NCBI RefSeq assembly: GCF_011745365.1
Contig: NW_024468909.1
Location: forward strand, 5,084,001 to 5,148,000
DNA length: 64,000 nucleotides
DNA from: Cryphonectria parasitica EP155
Lineage: Eukaryota; Ascomycota; Sordariomycetes; Diaporthales; Cryphonectriaceae
Direction of reading: 5' to 3'
A model generated the notes under the pieces. It did not search any database and was not told where the DNA came from. It saw nothing but the letters and a program-made list of their open reading frames with translations. Below are positions 55,001-64,000 of the stretch, piece after piece. Every line of letters begins with the position of its first letter. Positions within the stretch are counted from its first letter, which is position 1. Position numbers and translations under genes: made by a program.

Positions 55001-56064
55001 ACCCGCGCGGTGTCTGCTTTGATGGGGTGTAAGGCTTTGGCTGATTCTGGGTGAAGTGTCTCGATCGTCCTGGGCGTCGAGCTGTCCGCCTTCTTCTTGG
55101 ACTCGTTAGATGTTTCTTTCTCCTTCTCGGTGACCTTGCGAACTACAGCACCGCTGTCACCCTTCGTGCTAGCAACCACGGCGGCAATGTTCTGCGATAC
55201 TGCATCATGGACATCCGGACTCTCTGAAGAGGCCGCCTTCCCTTTCTTCTTGGACGCCGGTATTGCTGGATCTGTCTCAGCTTGTGCTCGCTTTTTCTTC
55301 TTTGACTGCTCCTCCCTAGCCTCTTTGGCTGGGGCCTTCTTCGGAGCCGAAGACTTGGCAGAGGACATATCTTCAGCTGACTCTTTCTTTGGTTTGTTTG
55401 CCTGAGCCCTATGTTCGGCCTGGATGGTAAGAGCACTCTTGAGAACGTCCAGTGTGCCGGTCAGAATCTTCCTCTGTCTCGAGTCGAGCTGCAGCTCGCC
55501 ACTATTCATTGGCGCGAATTGTGACCTGAGGGACTGCTTTCCGCTGTCATCTTTTGCCTGGCCTTCTTTCTCTTGTAAGGAATACCTCAGCGGGTTTTCC
55601 TTGAAGTCCTTCAACACGGCCAGTGCCTCCTTCATCACATCGATCGAAGTGTCGTGCTGCGGCGCACGCTGACTCGGTCTTGCTGGCTTCTTCTTTTGCT
55701 TCTTCTTATTCTGGGCGCTAGCTCTCTGCTCTTTGGCGGAGGAGGCTTTGGTCTTATTAGGGCTCGCAGATTTCGCGTCCGGGCTGGGAGGAACTTTCGT
55801 GGTGATTTTGTTGTCGTTGGTGCCCTTTTTGCCCGCACTATTCTTATTCTTCGACCCCTTCGGTTCAGCTGTGTCCTCGGCCTCATTCACATTGTCGCCA
55901 GATGCCCCGTCGCCTTCGTTCGTAGAGTTAGTCGCATAGCTCCGAGCCAAGGCAGTTGCCCTGCTGCAGCCAGTGCGAGTGCTCTGGGTGACATGAGCAT
56001 AGCTCGGCAGGCAGATGCAGTTCTTTCGGATGCTTCGAGAGCCATGAAGTCTTAGGGCGAGCAT
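52099..56064 (-). CDS. PET127: Pet127 family mitochondrial RNA-processing protein
   Basis: An intronless 1321-residue protein with ATG at 56064. The N-terminus is basic and lacks early acidic residues (MLALRLHGSRSIRKN), a clear mitochondrial presequence, followed by a long Lys/Ala/Ser-rich linker. The conserved Pet127 core spans about residues 355-720: QYGLDRVLFNEGVYTLQDPR, RVWNFDPYLAKIMPVDQFDF, a PD-(D/E)XK-like GTGVFDLKTR near residue 563, RQRFGQWQSFEREYHDMMR and IFVETRPSQSVPFMYFFAEP. In yeast Pet127 is a membrane-associated matrix factor needed for 5' trimming and turnover of mitochondrial RNAs; the family has been linked to a nuclease fold. Here a roughly 600-residue C-terminal extension, acidic then Ser/Thr-rich, ends with a short conserved-looking block (residues about 1120-1250). 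Yeast Pet127 is about 800 residues, so most extra length is outside the core. Confidence 0.93.
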   Translation of the reverse strand: MLALRLHGSRSIRKNCICLPSYAHVTQSTRTGCSRATALARSYATNSTNEGDGASGDNVNEAEDTAEPKGSKNKNSAGKKGTNDNKITTKVPPSPDAKSASPNKTKASSAKEQRASAQNKKKQKKKPARPSQRAPQHDTSIDVMKEALAVLKDFKENPLRYSLQEKEGQAKDDSGKQSLRSQFAPMNSGELQLDSRQRKILTGTLDVLKSALTIQAEHRAQANKPKKESAEDMSSAKSSAPKKAPAKEAREEQSKKKKRAQAETDPAIPASKKKGKAASSESPDVHDAVSQNIAAVVASTKGDSGAVVRKVTEKEKETSNESKKKADSSTPRTIETLHPESAKALHPIKADTARVPLIQYGLDRVLFNEGVYTLQDPRTRVWNFDPYLAKIMPVDQFDFDALKEYITSSKDTLLMEITRKYKKKYTGSTSSMTSTMAHFHYLLSRWRRIDTSRLSKEYNVQLDNFAAIQRAPAATFLNYKDGAYAIDADKQWDSDTILSMLGKSMEKLLTVPKDEFEKYRRSNSHQLTEEERDQDESYHYTTYGDFMMRSQLDAYDPRLPGTGVFDLKTRAVVSIRMDARNYTKGVGYEIRQRFGQWQSFEREYHDMMRSAFLKYSLQVRMGRMDGIFVAYHNTERIFGFQYIPLEEMDQSMHGTMNKELGDREFTASLKLWNRLLNEATARFPEQSLRIFVETRPSQSVPFMYFFAEPVTEEMIKEIQERKKEDVDQFREQVLGMPPIREDAEATSAGEEEAAAEPEDTVEEEAEVQEQDTEEDKEAEGVEEEHSEEVWEDMMDVVERTMDNDAQGISAIREAIEEALNQSGLLRARSSEEAQHTVESLLNLIVDVDAEHAKDDDSGAIERNDEPLSESVETEKKAAEASEERADSEPVQQTTASETLAVEPPAPKRSAFGFLSSLFGSSTTQKAETPTQASASTEPSWSGSLEPAKAADQEPEQLAKTSSEDNVQSSVDADVPEGPSPAVEDTTDAEDAEKDADVRPSAELVDLIVKMTTRVGSKTSTARDTQELSEDSAKLDLFRSILSDMMPKPGETSVIQDGDTSVPKPGDSAETLTEDKTPKAAEKPLFGMVLTIRNKVNGKHVDRPEKLEADDSWDVEYTMEEVTNPNRKQELYSAIQNRRKAAHWKDPKGDSFAAFGGALRKYTKKGRDFRSKETFRTRGQPVWIMGQPEPLDSQTVFEGAGVAMDYVMPRYERPQAPGRPIGAALSKMGIDPRRKGENRTQMLEEVRRVSQIRKSPEQGSESGSPEAAETSETGSSSPRTTNSEEGKNTEGYNSAEEEPKAGESVSPSFREWREKQKAGQNP

Positions 56065-56682
56065 CTTTTACACTCGATTGACGAGCAAGACCATGGGAAC
56101 AGCCTCGAGTGTGGCAGGTTGCATCATAGAAAAATGTAATGGAAAATTTCCCCCAAGTACAATACGCGCTACGATAAGATAACGAAAACATTTTTGGGGG
56201 TCGCGCCACTGCAGGGGTTCCATCTCGACCACGTAAATGACCCGGTACCCATCCCTGCCCAAAGCTATAGCAAATAGGTAAGGTTGGGACCCAAAAGCCC
56301 TTGATAATCCAAGAAGACACAAAGGAGAATGAGAAAGACACATTGAGGATTAGCTAGATTATGAGAGGTAAATACCAGGCATGTCTGGGCATTGTGGATC
56401 TTAAACTTGTTGATTAAGGAATAACAATTTCCAGTATTAGACCAAAGGCTTCTGTAGGCGATGCAGCCTTTATTCACATTGCTGGAGTTTCATGCCCTGA
56501 TCATGACCAAATGCATATACCGGGCGCCATTCCCAAAGCCAGTGCCAGAGTCGACAACAAAGGGGTATCCCAAACCCAAGCCAAGCGTAGAAAATCATTC
56601 ACCTTGAACATAATGAGCAAAACGCCGATACCCATGCCACACATAAGAAGGTCCCTTGCCGATAAGAAACGAAGTCGAGTTT
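56065..56682. other. intergenic: Pet127 promoter and 3' flank of Mau2
   Basis: No gene is recognised; AT-rich, with the Pet127 leader at its left edge. Confidence 0.55.
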
Positions 56683-59600
56683 CTAAACACCCTGAGGCTT
56701 CACAAAAGCCTCATTAGCGTGCGCCGTCCCATCAGCCCTCAGTCGTTCCGCCTCTTCCACCTGTCCCTGCATCTCCTCAGTCTGAGCCAGCATTCCCTCG
56801 CCCACGCTCATCCACAGCAAATTACCCGCTTTGGCAGCCTGCGCCTTGCCCGCCTTGGCCGACTTGACCGCCTGGTCCCCCACAACACTCTCAAACAAGC
56901 AGGACCGCATCAGGTTCAGCGCCACACTCAGAAGCTGGGTGTTGTTAGCTGCCTGTGCAAACTTGAGTCCTGTGGATATGTGGCGCTTCACGGTCTGAAT
57001 GGACTGTGGCGGGTCTGTTTCGATTGAGGCCGCGACAAGGTTGAACGCGGTACGGATGTCGATGTCTGGATGGTCTGCACAGTGAGGTCGAACCTTTTCG
57101 AGAAGCTCCGTCGTCTGCTGATCGTCCCGTCTCGAGGGTTTCTGCATGATCCATATACGGTTGAGGGCTGCGAGGAGTGCCATCTCGGACGGCGCTGTTC
57201 CCGTGCTGCCAGGTGACGCGTTGCTCGGCTCTGCGATGTCGAAGCGCGCATCGCTGAAGATCTCGTCTGCCTTGCCAAGGTCTCCCGTGCCTTGATAATA
57301 AGCCCCCTTCACATACAAAACCAGCAGATTAAGGCGTTCGGCTCTCGGTTTCGGTCTTAATGCCTCAATCTTTTGGATGCAGTCTTGTACTTTGGCCCAG
57401 TGGGTGCGAGTGGCCGAGATCAGAGCAGTGAGCGTATGAATGTAACAGCCAACCTCGGAGCGCCATTTAGCCTGCTCGATTGCCATTGGCAGCGAATGAG
57501 CGGCCGGCCTGACAAGCCCACTCTCTGTACGATAATCAGCAAAAGAGACGGACAAACAGCACACATGACATGGAAACGCACTTCTTGCTAGCATGTTCAA
57601 GGCTTCCGTCCAATACTCAAGAAGCTTTTCGTTCTTGGATCCATGGTACAGAAGCGCCAGGCCGCTCAAGACGTATCTTAAAAGCACATTAGTTGGCGGT
57701 ATGACCACTGGACGCCTGTGAGACTCACGCTAGGACGAACGCATGGACCTTGGTCACAAAAGACATCACAATATAGTTGAACTCGCTGCCGGGTCGGATG
57801 ATAGTCTTGGTATCATCCGTGACTGTCGAACTCGAGTTCGGCTGCCTCTTCAGCGGCAGCAGTAACTCATCGCGCATCTGATCCCAGTCAGAGGTCTGAA
57901 CAAGCTCATCCATACGGAATTGCAGAGCTTTGAGCTTCTGCATGGCCACCTGCGGAGCCTTTTGCTGCAGGCTGCAGGCCATGTCCAAGAGGAGGGTCAA
58001 GACCTCGATCTGTGGAATATGAACAGACGGATCCAACTGGTGCCTCGCTGCCTGCGCAATACATGTCTGGACGCGTACTATGGAGTCTTCCTTGCGGGAC
58101 TTGAGATGATCGATACCTTCCAGAAGGGAGGTCAGAACTGCGATGGCATGATCGCCACGATGCGTCGCAAGAGACGTGATGTTGCGTAGGTTCTCCATGG
58201 CATGAGTGTCTGCTGGGTTGCCAGACTGAAGGTGAAATGACGCTCTGAGGAAGCGAAATGCGTAGACCCAGTCCACCGCTTTGTATGTCGTTGCCTCTGA
58301 TATATTTTTGTCTAACGCGACCAGTGCTGCCTTGCGATTTCTCCTGTGGAGGACCTTGAGAAGCTGGAACTGCATACAGTACTTCAAATCTGTAAGGCGC
58401 GTCTTGTCACAAACAGCGATTCCCTTGGTTAACGCCACCTCTGCTTCCGTGAGATTGTCTGTCTCCTCACTCAGTATGGTCGCATATCTCAACCGAATAT
58501 TCGCCTCGGCACGCGCGGGAAGTTTGTTCAGCGCCAGGGCGGCCTCGAGACAGCCCAGACCAGTCGCAATGAGCTTGTAGTATTCATTCATGGCCGCCTG
58601 ATCTAACGATGTCGCAAGGTCCTGTACAGCCGAGTGAGCAGCCCGGAAACAGTCGTCTGCGACGCATGTCAAGACTGCGGGTGTGTCGAAGTGCTGACTT
58701 GGACTGTGTGCGTGTGATACACTCGGCGACTTTGTGGCACTGGGTGCTGCAGGCATCGACTTTCTGGGTGGTGCTTCCATCTTCAACATAAGCTGACTTG
58801 GGTCGATCACGTCTGATGCCGACCTTTGCATCTGTGCCGGTGCCTCCGGAGTCTGAGTCTGTTGCAACTTGCTGGGGTCAATTGCGTCGAAAGCCGGTGG
58901 TTGTGCTTCGGGCAGAGCCGGTACATGCGGCTGAGGTTGCGGTTGCTGTAGGGAACTAGGATTGATCGCATCAGGGACAGATTGTTGTGGTTCGGTTGCT
59001 GTCATGTACGACTGACTACTGTGGTGAAGCTGCGTAGGGTCGATGGAAGTGCGTTCGGAGTTCTGGGGCTGAGGCGATTGGCTGGAAAAGTCGGTTTGAA
59101 GCTGTGTGGTTTCCATGGAGGTCGAAGGACGTCGTTGTGATTGAGGTGACGGTACCCGGGTCTGGCCTTGTCGAAGCTGGTTTGGATCGACTGAAGTATA
59201 CGCATGATGTTGTCCTTCCTGCGACGGTACATGAGCTTGGCTCTTTTGAAGCTGGTTTGGGTCAATCGAGGAATATGCAGTTTGCTGTATCTCAGACGAT
59301 GATAGATGAGCCTGGCTCCTTCGAAGCTGGTTCGGGTCGACCGAGGGATGCGCGTTACGCTGTAATTCGGGAGACGGTACGTGGGTCTGAACTCTGCGAA
59401 GCTGGTTTGGGTTTATCGAGGGATGCGCATTAAGTTGTGGTTCAGGTGATGGCACATGAGTCTGGGTGTTTCGAAGCTTATTCGGATCGATCGAGGGGCG
59501 CACGTTATGTTGTACTTCGGGCGAAGGCACATGAGTCTGGGGGTTTCGAAGCTGGTTCGGATCGATCGAGGGCTGGGCACTGTGTTGTAGCTGCGGTGAG

Positions 59601-60236
59601 GATATATGAGTCTGGGGGGTTCGAAACTGATTCGGCTCGATCGGGAGATTCGTAGTATGCTGTGCCTGTGGTGAAGGTATATACGCCTGTCGCTGAAGTT
59701 GGTTGGGATTGACAGAAGGAGAGGTGCGGTACTGTAGTTGAGGGGACGAGGCCTGAGACTGGCTTCGGTGAAGCGGGTTGGGGCTCATCGCCTGCAGAGG
59801 CCGACTCTGGGCCTGGGGTGACATTGAGTGAGGCTGGCTTTGGTGAAACTGCTGGGACTTGATCATATGGGGGACGTGATGCTGCTGCTGTTGAGGTGAT
59901 GGAATCGTTGGCCTTGCTTGCTGCGGAAGCGGGAATCGTGGCTGTAGAGGCTGAGGTACAGGCGGCTGTTGACGTTGCACATGTTGTTGTGGGTTCCCTT
60001 GCGCCATCATATCTGGTCTCGGAGACGGTATTGATTGTTGCATCTGCTGCGGTGAGGGTATCGTAACCTGTTGAGGGTATGACTGGTTGGGTCGAGGGTA
60101 GTTCTGTGGGGCCATGTACTGAGCAGAAGGCACAGGCACATGGTGTGCATAAGGGCTGTTGTTATATATTTGCTGCTGTTGATGAAGTTGTTGTTGCTGC
60201 TGTTGTTGCTGGTGGTGGTGGTGGTGGTGGTGTTGG

Positions 60237-60274
<38 letters not shown>

Positions 60275-60514
60275 TGGTTGGTAGCTGTGCGCGGGCTGCT
60301 GATGCTGCTGTGGATGTGCATAGTGAGGCATCTGCTGCATTTGGTGGTTGGGTTGAGGCATGTACTGGCCGTTGGGTTGGTACTGCTGGTTGCCCATGAA
60401 GGCCATCGAATTGCCCTGATCATACTGCTGCTGGTACCCAGGCTGCTGCGACATCTGAGGGAGGCCATTGAAGGTCTGCCTCGGAGGCTGCGAGCCCCAA
60501 TTGTTGTTGTTCAT
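56683..60514 (-). CDS. MAU2: Mau2/Scc4 cohesin-loading factor subunit
   Basis: Exons 57729-60514, 57582-57676 and 56683-57524 (introns of 52 and 57 nt) encode 1240 residues. The C-terminal half, from about residue 610, is an all-helical TPR-like array matching the Mau2/Scc4 family, for example YYKLIATGLGCLEAALALNKLP, RLRYATILSEETDNLTEAE, and HSLPMAIEQAKW after the second splice. With Scc2 it loads cohesin onto chromatin in the nucleus. The N-terminal half is unusual for its composition: a Gln/His tract near residues 78-112 encoded by a GCT/GGT microsatellite, then an Asn/Gln/Pro-rich region containing a 25-residue tandem repeat. Yeast Scc4 uses its N-terminal part to bind Scc2; here the Scc2-binding segment presumably starts after the repeats. 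The family assignment is secure, the tail's function unknown. Confidence 0.92.
59100..59705 (-). repeat. 75-bp coding tandem repeat in Mau2
   Basis: Eight successive CTGGTTTGG-like landmarks are spaced exactly 75 bases apart (59102, 59177, 59252, 59327, 59402, 59477, 59552, 59627). Degenerate units continue at both sides with small length changes. Each encodes 25 residues with the consensus SIDPNQLRxxQTHVPSPE plus a variable Q/N-rich end. About thirteen units are recognisable at protein level. Confidence 0.9.
60209..60270 (-). repeat. coding trinucleotide repeats (polyHis and polyGln)
   Basis: A GGT run (60209-60232, His codons on the minus strand) and (GCT)11 at 60238-60270 (CAG-type Gln codons in Mau2). 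Length variation between isolates is expected. Confidence 0.9.
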
Positions 60515-61409
60515 GTTGTCGACATTTGGCGCTGAGGAGAATCACCCGAGATCTCCTCTAGACCTCCACAATGGGCCGTAGTGATCAATTTGAACTTTTG
60601 ATTTGAAACATATAGTATTATAGGATTTCGACCAATGTCATGATCTTGTCTTTATTGTATGCGACCTAGTGGGTAGGCAGGCTTGTCGTCGTCATTACAC
60701 TGCAAAATGCTGAAGGGACGTTGGGTTGTCAAGTGATGTTGGTCCGTGCACAAAGCAGGGGTCTTAATAAGGTTAAGGAGGCTCAACTCGACATGCAGGG
60801 ACTTTGAGTTGGAGTAATATCCATCTATTACCGGATATCTCACCAGCGTTGTCTTACAAAAACCTTTTGACGTTTAGGTAAAGCTTCTTGGCAATGATTT
60901 AATTCAGCTTCCTTCCTTTCCCATTGACGTCTTGTAGCCTATATTCCCTGTTGCATCCTCGTTCATGTAGTCAGATAATAAGATACCAGCACGAAACGGA
61001 CCTTCCTTTTCTTTCGCCTTTTTCAGAGTCCTTGCGTGCTTATGTACTCCGCCCATTTAAACATCCAGTGTTAGCAACACGCAGACGCAGTATATTTACA
61101 AAATAGGCTTGAGAGGTTGAGCACCTGACAACGCCGCCATGATACAGCATCAAAAAGATTCCGTAGTTGCACTCTCAAGCCTTCGCGACCGAATTCTCAA
61201 CTTCTTGATGATTTCAGGCTAGCCCCTAACCCTAAAGGTCGAGTCGGAGTCTCCGGAGCAAACCAATCCCGGTGCCTCGGTATCTCTCTTGTCGAGGCCC
61301 CAGCGTCCGACCACTTGAGCCTGGCAATGCAAAACTCGATTCATAGACCTCTTTAACCACTTTTCCTCGCCCTCGTCATCTTTCAGTGTCAATACTTTGA
61401 ACGTTACCA
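60515..61409. promoter_or_regulatory. divergent promoter region, Mau2 and hydrolase
   Basis: An 895-base head-to-head spacer with no gene. Two telomere-type CCCTAA units at 61223-61236 (containing AACCCTAAA, the telobox motif) sit about 175 bases upstream of the hydrolase ATG. Function of the motif here is unproven. Confidence 0.4.
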
Positions 61410-63008
61410 ATGGACTGGTTTGGTCACGCCAAGATAAAATTCACCAACCATGTCTCGCCGCTGTCCCTGCGGTCCAAGGACGGCAGCCAGACTGATCTCT
61501 TGAAGGTCTGCGAGAAGTCGACACCACCATGTCAGCTCAATCCGTTACTCTTCAACGGGCACCTGCAAACGATGTGGACAGCCGTCGGCAAGGCTGCACC
61601 ACACATCTACTACAGGAGGCAGATCTTCGAGTCAAACCATGCCAACTACACCGGAACTTTCGCTGTGGATTTCACAATGCCGGCACATCAAGACCATGAT
61701 GACAAGCTGCCGCCGAGAACGGCATATTTCAAGGATGGGCACTTCGAGGCCATGGGCTCTGACGACAGCCGCCCTATGCTGATCGTCTTACACGGACTCT
61801 CTGGTGGATCGTATGAGATCTACTTGCGTCACTGCATCGCACCCCTAGTGCTGGACAACGGCGGCTGGGATTCCTGCGTGGTGAACGCCAGAGGATGTGC
61901 CAACTCGGAGGTCACGAGCGGAGTGTTGTTCAATGCCCGGGCGACATGGGACGTGAGACAAGTCGTGAGGTGGGCGAAGAAGACGTTTCCTAATCGACCG
62001 CTCTTTGGCTTGGGCTTCTCGCTGGGTGCCAATATCATGACCAACGTAAGCGAATCGTCGACTATGATCATCTGGAACTGGTATTGACATACACTTAGTT
62101 TGTAGGCGAAGAGGGCTCCGACTGCCTCCTGAGCGCGGCAGTCGTTGTCGGCAATCCCTTCAATCTAGAGGTGGCCAACGTCCAACTACAGAATTCTCTA
62201 CTTGGCAAGGAGGTGTACCAGAGGGTCATGGGAGGATCATGTCGAGAGGTGAGATTTCTTTTTCTTCTTCGTGTTGTTGTTGTTGATTGGGGGGGGGGGG
62301 GGGATTCTCTCCCGACGCATGCTGCCATCTCTAGCTAACACGAAAACCAGCTCGTACTCCGCCACAAGGACTCGATATCTAAGTTCACGAAGCTAGATTT
62401 CGAAGCCATCCAGAAGGTGACTTATCTGTTCGAATTTGACAGGGAGGTTCAGTAAGTATCGACTTTTCTACCTCTGGGAAACATGCATGCTAATAACAAC
62501 TAAGAACCGTCTGCTGGGGTTACCCTACCGAGAACGCATACTACCGCGATGCGTCCTCAAGCGACTCTGTTTTGGCCATTCGGATTCCCTACCTTGCTAT
62601 TCAGGCTGCAGATGACCCAGTATGCTCCCTCCCTGTTCCCCAGATGTCCTCCTCTGCAATGGCACTGACAGATAGTAGATTGCTGTCGAGGCTGCGGTTC
62701 CATACGAGGAATTCAAAGTCAACCCCTACACTGTTTGCTTGACAACTTCTCTAGGAGGTCATTTAGCCTATTTTGAGGCTGGTGGCGGGCGATGGCACGC
62801 CAAACCGGTATGCTATCTATTATTTCAGGCATGGTAGGCAATGCTAATATTCGGGATACAGGTAGCGAACTTTCTCAGAAACATGGCAAATATCGTCGAC
62901 CTCAAATCCATCAACCACCAAGCAAATGGTGACACCGTCCTAGAGCCCCAATATAACTCGAAGTTCGATCCCATACGGCGTAAGATGCAAGTCGACATTG
63001 CGGAATAG
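61410..63008 (+). CDS. EMB8/YheT-type alpha/beta hydrolase (Eht1/Eeb1-like)
   Basis: Six exons, 61410-62045, 62099-62248, 62351-62451, 62505-62619, 62679-62807 and 62862-63008, give 425 residues. Five introns of 53-102 nt have consistent GT...AG ends and branch sites. Family landmarks are NPLLFNGHLQTMW near the N-terminus, the oxyanion loop LIVLHGLSGGSYE, the nucleophile elbow GFSLGAN (Ser near 205), the acid residue in IQAADDPIAV formed across intron 4, and the His in TSLGGHLAYFE. This set matches yeast Eht1, Eeb1 and YMR210W, which make or hydrolyse medium-chain fatty-acid esters or monoacylglycerol. No signal peptide is seen. The second intron holds a run of 15 G. Substrate is inferred only from family. 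Confidence 0.92.
62289..62303 (+). repeat. G15 homopolymer in hydrolase intron 2
   Basis: Fifteen G residues in the 102-nt intron 62249-62350, between donor and the GCTAAC branch-like site. Confidence 0.9.
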
Positions 63009-63589
63009 ATCATTGACCAATATGTTAGAGATTTAAGCGCACAGGAGTCTTGGGTGCATGGGCAAGTAATTTGACGTTAGATAATACAACTAGAAAAAGC
63101 AAAAGACCGTAGACGACTCCTTAGACAGCAAGATAGAGAGGGAGGGCACTGGAGTCTGGGTATCTGATTTGATTATAGGTATACGACGAACGCAAACATT
63201 TCTGTGCGGATCCTCCCATTGCTCGCGGGCCAATCGCGGAGCGTAAGTCGTCTCCGAAAGTGCAGCTTGTGACCACCCATCTAGAACCTGGATTGCAATT
63301 TTGCCCGAGGGCGGTCCCGATGAAGACGGCGCCACCTCATGAGATGCTCCAGCCTGGGACGGTGTGGTTCAGTGCAAGCAATTCCAAAGCTGCGAATCAC
63401 TCGCATCTTAGCCTCTGCGATATAGCTCCGTGCCCATCCTCGTCGCATAAATGTATGTCTGTGGAAAATCCTCTAACCCTTTGACCTGTGAAGTACTTTT
63501 TTAGTTTTGTATCCGCCCGTCCGCAACTCCAAAGAACGCCGTGCAATGCATCAGAACACCTCCACCTTTTGCGTGTCTCTTCTTTGCTA
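63009..63589. other. intergenic between convergent genes
   Basis: 3' flanks of the hydrolase and Loc1-like genes. An 81-codon minus-strand frame at 63090-63335 has no recognisable feature. Confidence 0.55.
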
Positions 63590-64000
63590 TCAGTCTGCAA
63601 ACGAGACCTTCTTCTTCTTCTTTGCCTTGGTTGCCTTGGTGCCTTCGAGCTCGGCACGTTTCATCGTCTTGTCGTCGGCATCGTCGTCGGTAGGCCTGGC
63701 CGGTCTCTTTCTCTTCTTGCGGAGCGAGTCCTTCGTCTCGTCGAACTTGGCCTTGCGCTCAGCCTCTTTCTTCTCGGCCTCGACCTTCCTTGCTTCGCGA
63801 ATTGCCTCCATGTGGCGCGCCTTCATCATCTTGGACTCGATCTGGCCCTCCTTCTCGGCCTGGACCATGGAGAGGATGGTGGTCATGCTCTCCTGCACAC
63901 ACACACAAGCAAAGCATGCATCAGCAACGCAACTTTTATACGAGGCGCACTCTTTCCTGGGCAGAGGGCTAGAAGTGGAGGCCATAACATACCCGATCAT
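63590..64000 (-). CDS. LOC1: Loc1-like 60S ribosome assembly protein, C-terminal part
   Basis: The last exon is 63590-63892 and is preceded by a 100-nt intron (63893-63992, donor GTATGT, acceptor TGTGCAG). Only eight bases of the preceding exon (63993-64000) are in the window. The visible protein is [16 protein letters not shown] followed by a long charged helix ([20 protein letters not shown]), Lys/Arg-rich patches and the end [10 protein letters not shown]. This matches my recollection of the conserved C-terminal half of fungal Loc1, a nucleolar factor needed for large-subunit assembly and, in yeast, ASH1 mRNA localisation. The start and N-terminal half are beyond the edge. Another basic coiled-coil nucleolar protein is possible. 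Confidence 0.65.
   Translation of the reverse strand: MIGYVMASTSSPLPRKECASYKSCVADACFACVCVQESMTTILSMVQAEKEGQIESKMMKARHMEAIREARKVEAEKKEAERKAKFDETKDSLRKKRKRPARPTDDDADDKTMKRAELEGTKATKAKKKKKVSFAD

Noticed and set aside
1..64000. tRNA, 5S rRNA, CRISPR or IS-type elements
   Set aside because: Scanning by eye for tRNA T-loop motifs with matching stems, 5S boxes and regularly spaced direct repeats found none; the only regular repeat is the coding one in Mau2.

Overview
The window is nuclear DNA of a filamentous ascomycete (Pezizomycotina, most likely a Sordariomycete). The genes carry short introns of about 50-270 nt with GTAAGT/GTGAGT donors and CTAAC-like branch sites. Codon third positions are GC-biased, 5' leaders are pyrimidine-rich, and the products are typical of such fungi (GH12 endoglucanase, PTR2 peptide transporter, fungal rhodopsin-like membrane protein, Pet127, Mau2, Loc1). 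No species is claimed. I saw no tRNA, rRNA, CRISPR array or bacterial-type operon.

Layout. 1-2.8 kb: a Ty1/copia retrotransposon on the minus strand, cut by the window start. Its pol frame is open, but gag carries a frameshift and an internal stop. 4.1-5.4 kb: a Cys-rich single-pass membrane protein (+). 6.0-7.9 kb: aldehyde dehydrogenase (-). 9.3-11.2 kb: POT/PTR2 peptide transporter (-). 12.9-13.8 kb: APH-type kinase (-). 15.0-16.8 kb: PAF-acetylhydrolase-like lipase (-). 19.5-20.6 kb: GH12 glucanase (+). 20.6-25.9 kb: a long gene-poor stretch leading into NAD-malic enzyme (25.9-27.9 kb, +). 29.0-30.4 kb: F-box-like protein (+). 30.8-35.5 kb: a 1554-aa Telo_bind (POT1/Cdc13-type) protein (-), head-to-head with a flavin monooxygenase (36.3-37.8 kb, +). 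38.1-39.6 kb: rhodopsin-like membrane protein (-). 40.9-45.9 kb: a complete LTR-to-LTR copia element (+). 46.9-49.2 kb: class I aminotransferase (+). 49.8-51.2 kb: ribosomal protein uL4 (-). 52.1-56.1 kb: Pet127 (-). 56.7-60.5 kb: Mau2/Scc4 cohesin loader (-). 61.4-63.0 kb: EMB8/YheT-type alpha/beta hydrolase (+). 63.6 kb to the end: 3' part of Loc1 (-).

The right half is a block of conserved housekeeping genes (translation, ribosome assembly, mitochondrial RNA processing, cohesin loading). The left half is mostly transport, catabolic and secreted functions. No biosynthetic or defence cluster is apparent and the genes look independently transcribed. The most notable items are three. First, the 40.9-45.9 kb copia element has one unbroken 1511-codon frame interrupted only by 17 premature stops, and every LTR difference is a CpA-to-TpA change, the signature of light repeat-induced point mutation (RIP). 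Second, an exact 75-bp protein-coding tandem repeat sits in the N-terminal tail of Mau2. Third, a very large telomere-type OB-fold protein contains a predicted SUMO-interacting motif.

Exon boundaries were placed by hand from splice signals, reading phase and conservation of family motifs; all spliced models keep frame to the stop.
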